This document shows, piece after piece, positions 51,908 through 59,772 of a stretch of DNA of 61,074 nucleotides. A model generated the notes under the pieces. That model had not been told where the DNA came from. It saw only the letters and a list, made by a program, of their open reading frames with translations, and searched no databases. Each line of letters begins with the position of its first letter. The stretch's first letter is position 1. The stretch comes from Pseudomonadota bacterium. GTDB taxonomy: Bacteria > Myxococcota_A > UBA796 > SXON01. Where the stretch lies: NCBI GenBank assembly GCA_005778355.1, contig SXON01000205.1, forward strand, positions 1 to 61,074. Direction: 5' to 3'. The position numbers and the translations under genes are program-made.

Positions 51908-52810
51908 TTGGAAGCCCCGACCCCGCGCCGGCCTTTCCCGCTGGCCGCCCTCGTCGCCCTGCGTCCCAAGCAGTGGACGAAAAACCTGCTCCTCTTCGCG
52001 GCGCTGGTCTTCTCCTCGCATTTCACCTCCCTTCCGGACGTGGCTAAGGCGACCGTCGGATTCCTCGCCTTCTGCCTGCTTTCGAGCACAGGCTACGTGT
52101 ACAACGACCTCCGCGACGTGGAGGGGGACCGCAAGCACCCGAAGAAGCGCCTCCGCCCGCTCGCCGCCGGCGAGGTGTCGACCGAGGCGGCCTGGGGCAT
52201 CATGGCGGTGGCGACGGTCTGCGCGCTGGCGTTGGCCTGGTCGCTCGGCTGGGCCTTCACCTGCGTGGCGCTCGCCTACTTCGCCACCACCCTGTCCTAC
52301 TCGCTCTACTTCAAGCACCACGTCATCCTCGACGTGATGATGCTGGCTGCCTGCTACATCTGGCGCGCGGCGGCAGGCGCGGTGGCTATCGACGTGCGGA
52401 TCAGCCCGTGGCTGCTCGTCTGCACCGCATTCGGTGCGTTATTCCTTGGTTTCAACAAACGTCGCGGTGAGATCCTCCTGCTGGAAGGCAAGCACGGCGG
52501 CACGCGCAAGTCGCTCGCCCACTACAGCCCCACGATGTTGTCGGAATTCCAGGCGATCACCACCAGCGGCACCATCATCAGCTACGCGCTCTACACCGTG
52601 CTCGGTTCACCCAGCCCGTGGCTGGTGCTCACCTTGCCCTACGTGCTCTACGCGGTGTTTCGGTACATCTACCTGATCGACCAGCGAGGGGAGGGCGCCG
52701 CGCCGGACGAGACCTTCCTGCGCGACCGGCCCATCCTGGTGACCAGTGGGCTGTTTGTTCTCACCGCGCTCGCGGTGATGCTCGTCGCACCCACGCCCGT
52801 CTCACGGTAG
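51908..52810 (+). CDS. UbiA-family membrane prenyltransferase (DPPR synthase-like)
   Basis: 300 aa from TTG 51908. Several membrane helices. Typical sequences: LRPKQWTKNLLLFAALVFS at the start, NDLRDVEGDRKHPKKRLRPL (the NDxxDxxxD metal site), and LFLGFNKRRGEILLLEG. This variant is most like 5-phosphoribosyl-1-pyrophosphate:decaprenyl-phosphate phosphoribosyltransferases, which start decaprenyl-phosphoryl arabinose synthesis. The enzyme acts in the cytoplasmic membrane on a polyprenyl phosphate. Coupled to the kinase upstream. The 3' end overlaps the convergent lipoprotein gene by 9 nt. Confidence 0.85.
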   Translation: MEAPTPRRPFPLAALVALRPKQWTKNLLLFAALVFSSHFTSLPDVAKATVGFLAFCLLSSTGYVYNDLRDVEGDRKHPKKRLRPLAAGEVSTEAAWGIMAVATVCALALAWSLGWAFTCVALAYFATTLSYSLYFKHHVILDVMMLAACYIWRAAAGAVAIDVRISPWLLVCTAFGALFLGFNKRRGEILLLEGKHGGTRKSLAHYSPTMLSEFQAITTSGTIISYALYTVLGSPSPWLVLTLPYVLYAVFRYIYLIDQRGEGAAPDETFLRDRPILVTSGLFVLTALAVMLVAPTPVSR

Positions 52811-53896
52811 CCGCTCCACCCGACCTACGGCCCAACGGCCAATCGACGGTGACGTCGCGATCACGGAAGCCAGCCCCTGCCCGTCGGCGTCGCGGTAGGA
52901 CAGCACGATGGGCGTGTCCTCGTCGATCTCGGCCGCGAGCCCGGGCAGACAGGCCTCGTAGCGCCAGCCGAACCACTCGGCCCGCACGCTGGTCGTGGCG
53001 CTGTGCCGGGCCACGGGCACGGTGAAAAGCTCGCCCTCGAGGCTGAGCACCACCGCGTCGCCGTCGAGGCGCCGGTCATCGCGCAAGCGCCCCGCCACGC
53101 AGAGCGCATCGCCGTCAACCGCGAGGGCCGCCGAGAAGCTCGCGTCGTCCGGGCCGTTCCATCCGTCGCGCACCTCCGCCTGCCAGGGCGCATCCACCAC
53201 CGCCGGCTCGATCTCCCCCCACTCGCTCAGCCGCCCGTCCACCACCACGTCGAGGTCTGGCGCGAGGAAATCGGCACGCCCCCGGAAGGTGCGGTCGAGG
53301 TACTCCTGGATCCGCGGCTCGGGCGCGTCGACCAGCCAACGGACCGACACGATCCGGCGCACGTCGCTGGCCACCCGCTCGCCCGCGCCCGCCCCATCGT
53401 GATGCGGAAGCAGGACAAAGACGTTGCCATCGTCGTCCAGCGTCACCCGGAAACCGAGCTCCGGCCCTGCCGCTTGGACCTCGGGACCGGGCGGCAGCTC
53501 GCCCGTGGGAAGGCAGGTCGAGGTGGCCATCTCGCAGCGTTGGAGGCCCTCGTCGCCGCTGAACCACAGGTGTCCCCCGCGGACGCGCGCGAGCCGCCAC
53601 GCCGACGTTGGCAAGGACAGCGGCACGCGGCGCCCGGTGAGCGCGCCACCGACCGCCCAGCCCCCGTGGGCTGGCGTCACGAGCACCACGCGACCACCGC
53701 CCGGGAGCACCACGCCCTCGCTCACGCGCACATCGAGACGGCCGCGATCATTGGGCTCCACGGCGGCGAGTAAGGAAACGACTTGCTCGTCGTCCGTCTC
53801 GAGCACGATCGACACCGAATGCGGCAAGGGAGGCATGTCCGGGGCATCGGTGCACCCGGCCACGAATCCCAGCAGGGCTAGGCTGCCTCGCCCCAC
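52802..53896 (-). CDS. Lipoprotein with CBM9-like domain
   Basis: 364 aa from GTG. Leader ends at FVAGC (lipobox). The first half has no known domain. Residues ~205-364 match the carbohydrate-binding module family 9-like/DOMON pattern: LDVVVDGRLSEWGEIEPAVV, SFSAALAVDGDALCVAGRLR, DDRRLDGDAVVLSLEGELF and the closing IVLSYRDADGQGLASVIATS. These bind sugars or heme. Start overlaps the end of the thioredoxin-like gene by 19 nt. Last gene of the tonB operon. It may bind a substrate handled by the TonB system. Confidence 0.75.
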   Translation of the reverse strand: MGRGSLALLGFVAGCTDAPDMPPLPHSVSIVLETDDEQVVSLLAAVEPNDRGRLDVRVSEGVVLPGGGRVVLVTPAHGGWAVGGALTGRRVPLSLPTSAWRLARVRGGHLWFSGDEGLQRCEMATSTCLPTGELPPGPEVQAAGPELGFRVTLDDDGNVFVLLPHHDGAGAGERVASDVRRIVSVRWLVDAPEPRIQEYLDRTFRGRADFLAPDLDVVVDGRLSEWGEIEPAVVDAPWQAEVRDGWNGPDDASFSAALAVDGDALCVAGRLRDDRRLDGDAVVLSLEGELFTVPVARHSATTSVRAEWFGWRYEACLPGLAAEIDEDTPIVLSYRDADGQGLASVIATSPSIGRWAVGRVERLP

Positions 53897-54414
53897 GTCG
53901 TCTCCATCGGAATGACGTCATCCACGCCCGAGCCCTGCCAGGCCTTCCGAACGATGCCGTCGCGGCCCACGAGAAACGCCGCGGGCAACTGATCGGCGTG
54001 CGCCTCGGGAAGAGGCTGCCCGTTGCGCAGCACGGACAGCGCGCGACGCAGAGGCTCCGGGCGGACGCGCACGAGGGCCGCCGCTAGCCCAGTGGCGCGG
54101 GAGACGCCCCAGGACTCGAAGAACGTGCCGCGTTCATCCACGAGGACCGGAAAAAGCACGTGATGTCGGGGGACGAAATCGCGTGCAGCCTCCAGCGGCG
54201 ATCGGGTGACGGCCACGATCCCTCCCCCCTCGGCGTCGGCGCGCGGCCAGGCCTCGGTGAGGGCGCTGAGGTTTCGCAGCGTGCCAGCGTTGGACAGCGC
54301 CGACCAGAAGGCCACGAGCACGGGGCCGCGTGCCTGCGCACGGGTGAGATCGAAGGGCAAGCCGAAAACCGGTTGCCCGTGCAGGCCCGGCGCTCGGGAG
54401 CCAGGCCCGATCAA
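53878..54414 (-). CDS. Thioredoxin-fold (AhpC/TSA-like) protein lacking all Cys
   Basis: 178 aa. Fold pattern: GSRAPGLHGQPVFGLPFDLT, VLVAFWSALSNAGTLRNLSA, IVAVTRSPLEAARDFV, PVLVDERGTFFESWGVS, QLPAAFLVGRDGIVRKAWQG. This matches TlpA/ResA/AhpC-TSA proteins, but the CxxC or peroxidatic Cys region reads SALSNAGT. No Cys exists in the whole protein, so redox chemistry of the normal type is not possible. It may be a chaperone or binding protein. Its ATG overlaps the truncated hemoglobin stop (ATGA). No signal peptide. Confidence 0.75.
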   Translation of the reverse strand: MIGPGSRAPGLHGQPVFGLPFDLTRAQARGPVLVAFWSALSNAGTLRNLSALTEAWPRADAEGGGIVAVTRSPLEAARDFVPRHHVLFPVLVDERGTFFESWGVSRATGLAAALVRVRPEPLRRALSVLRNGQPLPEAHADQLPAAFLVGRDGIVRKAWQGSGVDDVIPMETTWGEAA

Positions 54415-54794
54415 GAGGAAATCCCGGGGGGCGCGCAGTCCGTGCCGTCGGTGATCACAGCCTGCATCCTCAACTGTTCCGCAATCCAGGCCTCGGCGAC
54501 CTCGTCGGACAGGCCGGCGCGCTCGAGCTCCTGCCGCAAGAAGGCCAGCCGCCGACGAAACTGCCCGCCGTTGATGCGGAGTTGCCGGTGCAAGGGCGCG
54601 ATCGGGCGCCCGGTGTAGGGCACGTCGCCCCCGAGGGAAAGCGCGGCGTGCTCGAACTCGTGCTGTTTCACGCGGGCCAGGTCCTTACCGTCGAAGAAGA
54701 AGCCGATGACGTAGTCCTTCGCCATGCGATCGACGAAGGCACCGACGATAGCTCGGACGACCGTTTCTCCGCCCGCCCGCTCGTAGAGGGTCAC
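54411..54794 (-). CDS. Truncated hemoglobin
   Basis: 127 aa from GTG. Group I-type pattern: TLYERAGGETVVRAIVGAFV, DYVIGFFFDGKDLARVKQHE, GGDVPYTGRPIAPLHRQLRI. The proximal His is in APLHRQLRINGGQF. Truncated hemoglobins bind O2 or NO. Its start overlaps the stop of the second exbD (GTGA), and its stop overlaps the thioredoxin-like gene, so all are translated together. Heme in an operon for TonB-dependent uptake suggests heme or iron biology, but no receptor is seen here. Confidence 0.85.
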   Translation of the reverse strand: MTLYERAGGETVVRAIVGAFVDRMAKDYVIGFFFDGKDLARVKQHEFEHAALSLGGDVPYTGRPIAPLHRQLRINGGQFRRRLAFLRQELERAGLSDEVAEAWIAEQLRMQAVITDGTDCAPPGISS

Positions 54795-55288
54795 GGCACC
54801 GGGGTGGGCGCTGGGAGGCCGCCCCCCTGCATGATGAGCAGCTGCTCCGGCGTCACACGAGTGGGTCCTTCATCTTTCATGTCGGCAAAACCCACGCGCT
54901 CCGCTCCGCAATCCCGGGCGAGGTCGATCACGTGGACCACCTGGTCGTACTTGGCGTCGGGCGCCGCATCGACGAAGACGTTGCGCTTCGACGCCGCGCG
55001 ACCCTTGAGTCGCCGCTTGAGCTCCTCGGCGAGCTTACCCTCGTCGATGGGGACCAGGTTCAGCGCGAGGCTCGCGTCGTCGTAAATCGCGACCATCAGC
55101 TGCTCTTCCTGCTGCGGAGGAGGAGGCGGTTGATCCTCGTCTTCCGGCGGCAGTTCGGTGGCCATCTTCTGCATCGTGATCGGCGTGAGCACCATGAAGA
55201 TGATGAGCAAGACGAGGACCACGTCGATGAGCGGCGTGACGTTGATCTCGTCCATCCCGCCCTTGCTAGGTCCGACTTTGGCTCCCAT
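54791..55288 (-). CDS. ExbD/TolR-family biopolymer transport protein (second copy)
   Basis: 165 aa. One N-terminal membrane helix with the conserved Asp ([20 protein letters not shown]), then a periplasmic domain with a Pro/Glu-rich stretch (PPEDEDQPPPPPQQEEQL) and the sequence VFVDAAPDAKYDQVVHVIDL. The C-terminus is Gly/Pro-rich. Works with ExbB to feed proton-motive force to TonB. Two ExbD-like genes follow each other here, as in several deltaproteobacterial systems where they assemble together. Confidence 0.87.
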   Translation of the reverse strand: MGAKVGPSKGGMDEINVTPLIDVVLVLLIIFMVLTPITMQKMATELPPEDEDQPPPPPQQEEQLMVAIYDDASLALNLVPIDEGKLAEELKRRLKGRAASKRNVFVDAAPDAKYDQVVHVIDLARDCGAERVGFADMKDEGPTRVTPEQLLIMQGGGLPAPTPVP

Positions 55289-55290
55289 GA

Positions 55291-55716
55291 CTACTCCGCA
55301 CCCTCTTCCTTGATCTTTTCCGTCGCAAGGAGCATCGTGTCCGTGCCCGCGACGTCCTTGTGGATGAGGTCCATCACCTCACGCACCTGGCGGTAGGTGG
55401 CGGTCTTGTCGCCCTTCAGCACGAGCGCGCGGCTTGCGCGCACCTTGATGATCTCGGCCACCAGCGTTTCCTTGGTGACCTCGGTCTTGTCGACGTACAC
55501 GCGCCCGTCGCCCTTGACGCCCACCACGAGGTTCTGGCCCATGTCCTTCTCCTCCACGGCGGTCTTCGCCTTGGGGAGCTTGACGTCGATACCCGACGAC
55601 AACATCGGGGTGACCACCAGGAAGATGATGAGCAGCACGAGCACGACGTCGACGAGCGGCGTGACGTTGATGTCCGCCATCGCCCCGCCTTTCTTGCCGC
55701 CGACCTTCGCGCCCAT
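55291..55716 (-). CDS. exbD: ExbD/TolR-family biopolymer transport protein (first copy)
   Basis: 141 aa. [20 protein letters not shown] is the transmembrane helix with the critical Asp; [20 protein letters not shown] is the usual periplasmic signature. Two bases from the second exbD. Standard length. Part of the proton channel stator with ExbB. Confidence 0.9.
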   Translation of the reverse strand: MGAKVGGKKGGAMADINVTPLVDVVLVLLIIFLVVTPMLSSGIDVKLPKAKTAVEEKDMGQNLVVGVKGDGRVYVDKTEVTKETLVAEIIKVRASRALVLKGDKTATYRQVREVMDLIHKDVAGTDTMLLATEKIKEEGAE

Positions 55717-55740
55717 GGACCTCTCCCGCTCGCTGGTTGA

Positions 55741-56424
55741 CTACTTGGCGGCCTGCGCTTCGGAGCGGCGCAGCACGTCTTTCTCGAGGTAGTCCACCAG
55801 CTCCGCCGAGGCGACGGCGACGTCTTTCATGATGTCGTCGATCACCGCGTTGAAGTAGTTGTAGAACCAGATCGCGACGATCGCGACGATGATGCCCACG
55901 GCGGTAGACACGAGCGCCTCGGCGATACCACCGGAGATCTGGGTGAGGTCGCCGCCGCCGGCCTCGGCCATCATGCCGAAGGCGTTGATGATGCCGAAGA
56001 TGGTGCCGACCAGCCCGACGAAGGGGGTGGTGGAACCCGTGGTGGCGAGGATGTTCATGCCCTTGCGCAGCCCGGCCCCCTCCTCGGTGGACACGGTCTC
56101 GAGCGCGCGCTTGGCGGCGGCGATACCGTGCTTGTCGGGACGAGCCGCGTACTCACCCACGGCGGCTCCGAGGATCGCCGAGAGGTAGGCCTTCTTGTAG
56201 ACCTCGGACTTGACCAGCTTGACCGCGCCTTCGAGGTCGTCGTTCTTGAGGGGCGCGCCGATGGCGCCCGCGAGCAGGCGGGACTGGCCGCGGGCCGCGG
56301 CAAAGTAGAGCGCACGCTCAATGGCGACGTAAACGCACCACACCAGCATGAGCAACATGACGACGAGCACCGCCTTCGCGGGGATGCCCATCGCTTGCCA
56401 GAGGCCGCCGATTGACAGGTCCAT
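55741..56424 (-). CDS. exbB: ExbB/TolQ/MotA-family proton channel protein
   Basis: 227 aa. Three transmembrane segments: VLVVMLLMLVWCVYVAIERA, then STTPFVGLVGTIFGIINAFG and GIAEALVSTAVGIIVAIVAI. The last two are typical of the family. ExbB pentamers surround ExbD and energise TonB. Located between tonB and exbD on the minus strand. Confidence 0.9.
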   Translation of the reverse strand: MDLSIGGLWQAMGIPAKAVLVVMLLMLVWCVYVAIERALYFAAARGQSRLLAGAIGAPLKNDDLEGAVKLVKSEVYKKAYLSAILGAAVGEYAARPDKHGIAAAKRALETVSTEEGAGLRKGMNILATTGSTTPFVGLVGTIFGIINAFGMMAEAGGGDLTQISGGIAEALVSTAVGIIVAIVAIWFYNYFNAVIDDIMKDVAVASAELVDYLEKDVLRRSEAQAAK

Positions 56425-56436
56425 GGGGAGGAATCC

Positions 56437-57153
56437 TTAGGTAAGCTTGAAAACGAAGTTGATGTCGAACTGCGCGCGGATGGGCGCACCGCCATCAGTG
56501 AGCGGGTACCAGCGCCACTGCCGGGCCGCCTCGGCGGCGGCCTCGCGGAAGAGCTCAGGGCAAGCCTTGAAGCTGACGTCGGAAGGTTCGCCCAGCTCGT
56601 TGACGACGATGTGCACGATGCACTTCTCTTCCTTGAGCCCGAGCTGCTTGGCCGCCTCCGGGAAGCGGGGCTTCACCCGCGCCTTCACCTGGATCTCCGA
56701 CCAGTGCACGGTCTTGATGCCGGTGCCGCCCAGCTCGCCGCCGAGCACACCGTCTTTCACGCCGCCCACGACGCCGCCGGCGACACCGTCTTTCACGCCG
56801 CCCTCGACACCGTTCGGATCGCCCTCGCCTTCCTCCTCTTCGACGGGCGGCTCCTCCACCTTCTCTTCGAGGATGGTCGGCTCGACGGGCACCTCCTCTT
56901 TCGGCGTTTCCTCGACCTTCTTCTCCTTCTTCTTCTTCCCGCCGCCGGCGGGCGGAGGAGGCGGAGGCGGGGGCGGAGGCGCCAAGTCGACGACGGTGAG
57001 GACTTCCTTGATTTCCTCGGCGTTTTCCACGGCGGCGGTCGTCAGCCACGCCATCCCGCCGAGCGCACCGCCATTCAAAAGCAGAGAGAGAAGCAGCGAT
57101 CCCGCGCTGCGGCCAGCATTCTGCTTCTGGTTTCTGCCGACATTATCGAACAT
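56437..57153 (-). CDS. tonB: TonB-family energy transducer
   Basis: 238 aa. N-terminal signal anchor (AGSLLLSLLLNGGALGGMAW), a run of ten Pro (61-70), Lys/Glu-rich KKKKEKKVEETPKEEVPVEP, a Gly-rich repeat VEGGVKDGVAGGVVGGVKDG, and a C-terminal TonB domain (VKARVKPRFPEAAKQLGLKE, CIVHIVVNELGEPSDVSFKA, QWRWYPLTDGGAPIRAQFDI). The protein spans the periplasm and opens outer-membrane receptors. First gene of the operon. Confidence 0.9.
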   Translation of the reverse strand: MFDNVGRNQKQNAGRSAGSLLLSLLLNGGALGGMAWLTTAAVENAEEIKEVLTVVDLAPPPPPPPPPPAGGGKKKKEKKVEETPKEEVPVEPTILEEKVEEPPVEEEEGEGDPNGVEGGVKDGVAGGVVGGVKDGVLGGELGGTGIKTVHWSEIQVKARVKPRFPEAAKQLGLKEEKCIVHIVVNELGEPSDVSFKACPELFREAAAEAARQWRWYPLTDGGAPIRAQFDINFVFKLT

Positions 57154-57225
57154 CGATCCGGTCCTCCGCCCGGAGAGAGCGCGCGACTTTACTCGCAGCT
57201 TTCACGCCGCGTGTCAACGCCGAGT

Positions 57226-57471
57226 CTAATCCTCGTCGGGATTCGAGATGGGGGTTTCCACGATGCCACCGGGGCCCTGGGCAAGAGCCACGATGCGGGC
57301 GTCGGCGGCGTCGAGCCGCTCATGGCACTCGCGCACGAGCGCCACGCCTTCCTCAAAGAACTTCAGCGCCTGGTCGAGCTCGAGCTCACCGCCCTCGAGC
57401 TTCTGCACGCGCGCCTCGAGCTCCTTGAGGGCCTGCTCGAAGTTGCGCTCCTTGTCGGACGGCGCGCTCAC
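57226..57471 (-). CDS. xseB: Exodeoxyribonuclease VII small subunit
   Basis: 81 aa. Pattern: FEQALKELEARVQKLEGGEL and ELDQALKFFEEGVALVRECH, with LEAR-VxxLExG and L-x-Q-x-L-x-x-FEEG. Partner of XseA, which degrades single-stranded DNA. The GTG start overlaps the stop of the upstream helicase-related gene (GTGA), which ties it to DNA repair genes. xseA itself is not in the window. Confidence 0.9.
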   Translation of the reverse strand: MSAPSDKERNFEQALKELEARVQKLEGGELELDQALKFFEEGVALVRECHERLDAADARIVALAQGPGGIVETPISNPDED

Positions 57472-59747
57472 TTCGCCCCGTCCTGCGTGCGCGCGCGCTC
57501 GATCTGCGCGATGGCGTACGTGAGCCGGGTGCTGGTGGCAACGTCGGTGGCCACGAGCACAGCCGCACCTTCACGATTCAGCGCGATCTTCTCGGGCGCG
57601 ACGAGGATCTGGCGCCGCGTGCCGTCCTTCGCGGACACATAGGTCATCTCCAGCTTCGCGCCCGCCTTGATCGCCTTTTCGATGATGGCACGGACCTCGG
57701 CCGGCGAGGTGCGCGGCGGCCCTTTCGGCGCCTCGCGACGCTTCTGCTGCTGGGCCGTACCCGAGCCGGGCACCGGACACAACTCTTCCGGCTGGGTGTC
57801 GGCGTTGTGCGCACGGGCAACCGGATCCTCCCGCAGCTCGCGCGCCTCGGCGAGCAGGTGGTGAAGCCGCTCGCGGCTCTGCGAGGCTTCCTCGTCGGCC
57901 GGGTACTTGCGTAGCTCCCTGCCGGGATTGAAGCCGTTCTCGATGAGGCAGAGCGCGAGCTCGGGCAGGCGCTTGCGGTCGACCGCGTAAAGGCCGGGTG
58001 CGAACCGGTGAGCGATGTAGGGGCGCAACGCGCGCACCGTCTCGAAGCGGCGCACCTGCGCGCGGTGCACCGTCAGCGCCACGATGTCGTGGAACTCGAC
58101 GTCGCCGTCGTCGCCCATCCAGGCGCGCACGGTGCTCTCGACGTTCTCCGGGAGCCCGATTTGGCTGTACTCCCGGAGGAACTCCACCAGCTCCTCGCGG
58201 CGCCAGCCTTTCTTGAGCGCCTGCTCGATGCTGATCTCGGTGATCTTGTAGGTGTTGGCGCGGTCGCAGCCCATCAGCTCCGCGATCTCCCCGAGCCGGA
58301 ACAACAAGACGGGCGCGAGGCCGGCCGGGGCAATGATCTCGTAGTTCGGCGTGAGGTAGAACTTGGAGAAGCCCTCGTCCTCTGGGGGGTCGAGCAGCGC
58401 GGTGGCGCGTGGCGAGAGCCGATAGAACTTCTGCTGTCCCCAGACGCCGAGCTCGACGACCCCGCAGGCCACCAGCGCGGTGAAACCGTAGCCCTCGCGC
58501 TCGGCGCCACGGGGCGAGGCGTACTGGCCCTTGTGGAAGCGCTCCCGCCAGTCCTCGCCGCGTTTCCAGCGCCGGTAGAGGGCCATGAGCGGGGCCTCGG
58601 GGATCCACTCACCCTTGCCGCTCTGGATCGCCCAGAGCACCCACTCCGCCATGTCCTGGCGCTTGTCCAGCGCGCGGAAAACGAGGTCGCGCTGGTCTTC
58701 CGGCTCGAGCGTGAGCCACTCGTCGACCACCTCGCGAGCCACCGACACCCGGTCGCCGCGCAGCTCGATCATCCCGTGCATCATCAGGAAGTCGTAGTGG
58801 AGGTTGAAGACCTCGGAATCGGGTGCCCAGACCTGGGCGAAGAACTTGTCGAGTTCCTCCTTCTGGGCCTTGAAGACCTCCTGCCGTTGCGTGAGCTTGG
58901 GCGGGTGCTGGTCCATGTAGGTGGCCAGCGTGGCCAGTGAGAAGTCGAGCGGCGGGCAGAAGGGCCGCTGGTCGACCACGCGGATCTCATCGTGCTGAAA
59001 CGTCGCGAGCGCCAACTCGGCGCCAAGGTGCTCAAGAAGGTGGTCGATGAGCGGGTCGGGCACGAGGTAGAAGAAACCGTCTTCCACCGGCTTGCTCGCG
59101 ACGACGAGGCCGCGGTCGCCCAGCACCTGCATGGTGCGCGCCCAGTCGTGTTCGCGACCGCCGAGCATGAGCACCAGCTCGCGGTGGAACTCCTCTGCCT
59201 GAGCGATGCCGCCACACTGGATGAGCGCGGCCAAGGCCTGGCGGTCGCGAGGCTGCATCTGGAAAAGGAGGCCGCCGAGGCGATTGCCCTGCGCGATGGC
59301 GCGAATGGTGAGTTGAACCACGCGGTCCTGCTCACCCACGCGCACGGGCTGCCCACCGAGCGCCCGGTAGAGCGAGTGGACCAACGTTTCCGGCATACGC
59401 TGGAAGTAGGCGGCCAACTCGTCGATCTCCGAACGCGACAGGCGACGCCGGCGGGCGAGCCCGGCAGAAGGTTTCCATTTCTTCCGGTGCACGCGGGGCT
59501 TGAAGGCCATCTTGCCGCTGCTCGGCATCGACACCCCATTGCCCTCGAAATCGTCGCGGAAAACACGGCGTGCGCGTCGACCGCGCGAGCCCGACTCCAT
59601 CTCGGCCGCGCCCGAGGCCTCGGACTTGCCCTCCGGCGCGTTGCCCTCTCCGCTGCCACGACGGCGGCGACGACGCCTCCGCCTACGCCCTGCTCCGCCC
59701 TCGCCGTCTACCGGGCCCACGCCGCCCTCGATCCCGTCGGTGCTCAT
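57468..59747 (-). CDS. Helicase_C_3/WYL-domain protein (XPB partner)
   Basis: 759 aa. Arg-rich, disordered N-terminus to ~95 (GRRRRRRRRRRGSGEGNAPE). Middle ~100-460 helical. Residues ~470-600 match the Helicase_C_3 domain found beside XPB helicases in bacteria (FYLTPNYEIIAPAGLAPVLL, ELMGCDRANTYKITEISIEQ, PENVESTVRAWMGDDGDVEF). The C-terminus ~690-759 looks like a WYL domain (IKAGAKLEMTYVSAKDGTRR, AEKIALN-like PEKIALNREGAAVL). It has no helicase motifs of its own and probably regulates or assists the neighbour. Typical gene pairing with XPB. Confidence 0.82.
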   Translation of the reverse strand: MSTDGIEGGVGPVDGEGGAGRRRRRRRRRRGSGEGNAPEGKSEASGAAEMESGSRGRRARRVFRDDFEGNGVSMPSSGKMAFKPRVHRKKWKPSAGLARRRRLSRSEIDELAAYFQRMPETLVHSLYRALGGQPVRVGEQDRVVQLTIRAIAQGNRLGGLLFQMQPRDRQALAALIQCGGIAQAEEFHRELVLMLGGREHDWARTMQVLGDRGLVVASKPVEDGFFYLVPDPLIDHLLEHLGAELALATFQHDEIRVVDQRPFCPPLDFSLATLATYMDQHPPKLTQRQEVFKAQKEELDKFFAQVWAPDSEVFNLHYDFLMMHGMIELRGDRVSVAREVVDEWLTLEPEDQRDLVFRALDKRQDMAEWVLWAIQSGKGEWIPEAPLMALYRRWKRGEDWRERFHKGQYASPRGAEREGYGFTALVACGVVELGVWGQQKFYRLSPRATALLDPPEDEGFSKFYLTPNYEIIAPAGLAPVLLFRLGEIAELMGCDRANTYKITEISIEQALKKGWRREELVEFLREYSQIGLPENVESTVRAWMGDDGDVEFHDIVALTVHRAQVRRFETVRALRPYIAHRFAPGLYAVDRKRLPELALCLIENGFNPGRELRKYPADEEASQSRERLHHLLAEARELREDPVARAHNADTQPEELCPVPGSGTAQQQKRREAPKGPPRTSPAEVRAIIEKAIKAGAKLEMTYVSAKDGTRRQILVAPEKIALNREGAAVLVATDVATSTRLTYAIAQIERARTQDGAK

Positions 59748-59772
59748 CTCAGCTTGTCCTTCTTGTGCCGCT

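Noticed and set aside
56941..56975. GC-rich repeat near 56.95 kb
   Set aside because: It encodes the poly-proline run of TonB, a normal feature of the family.
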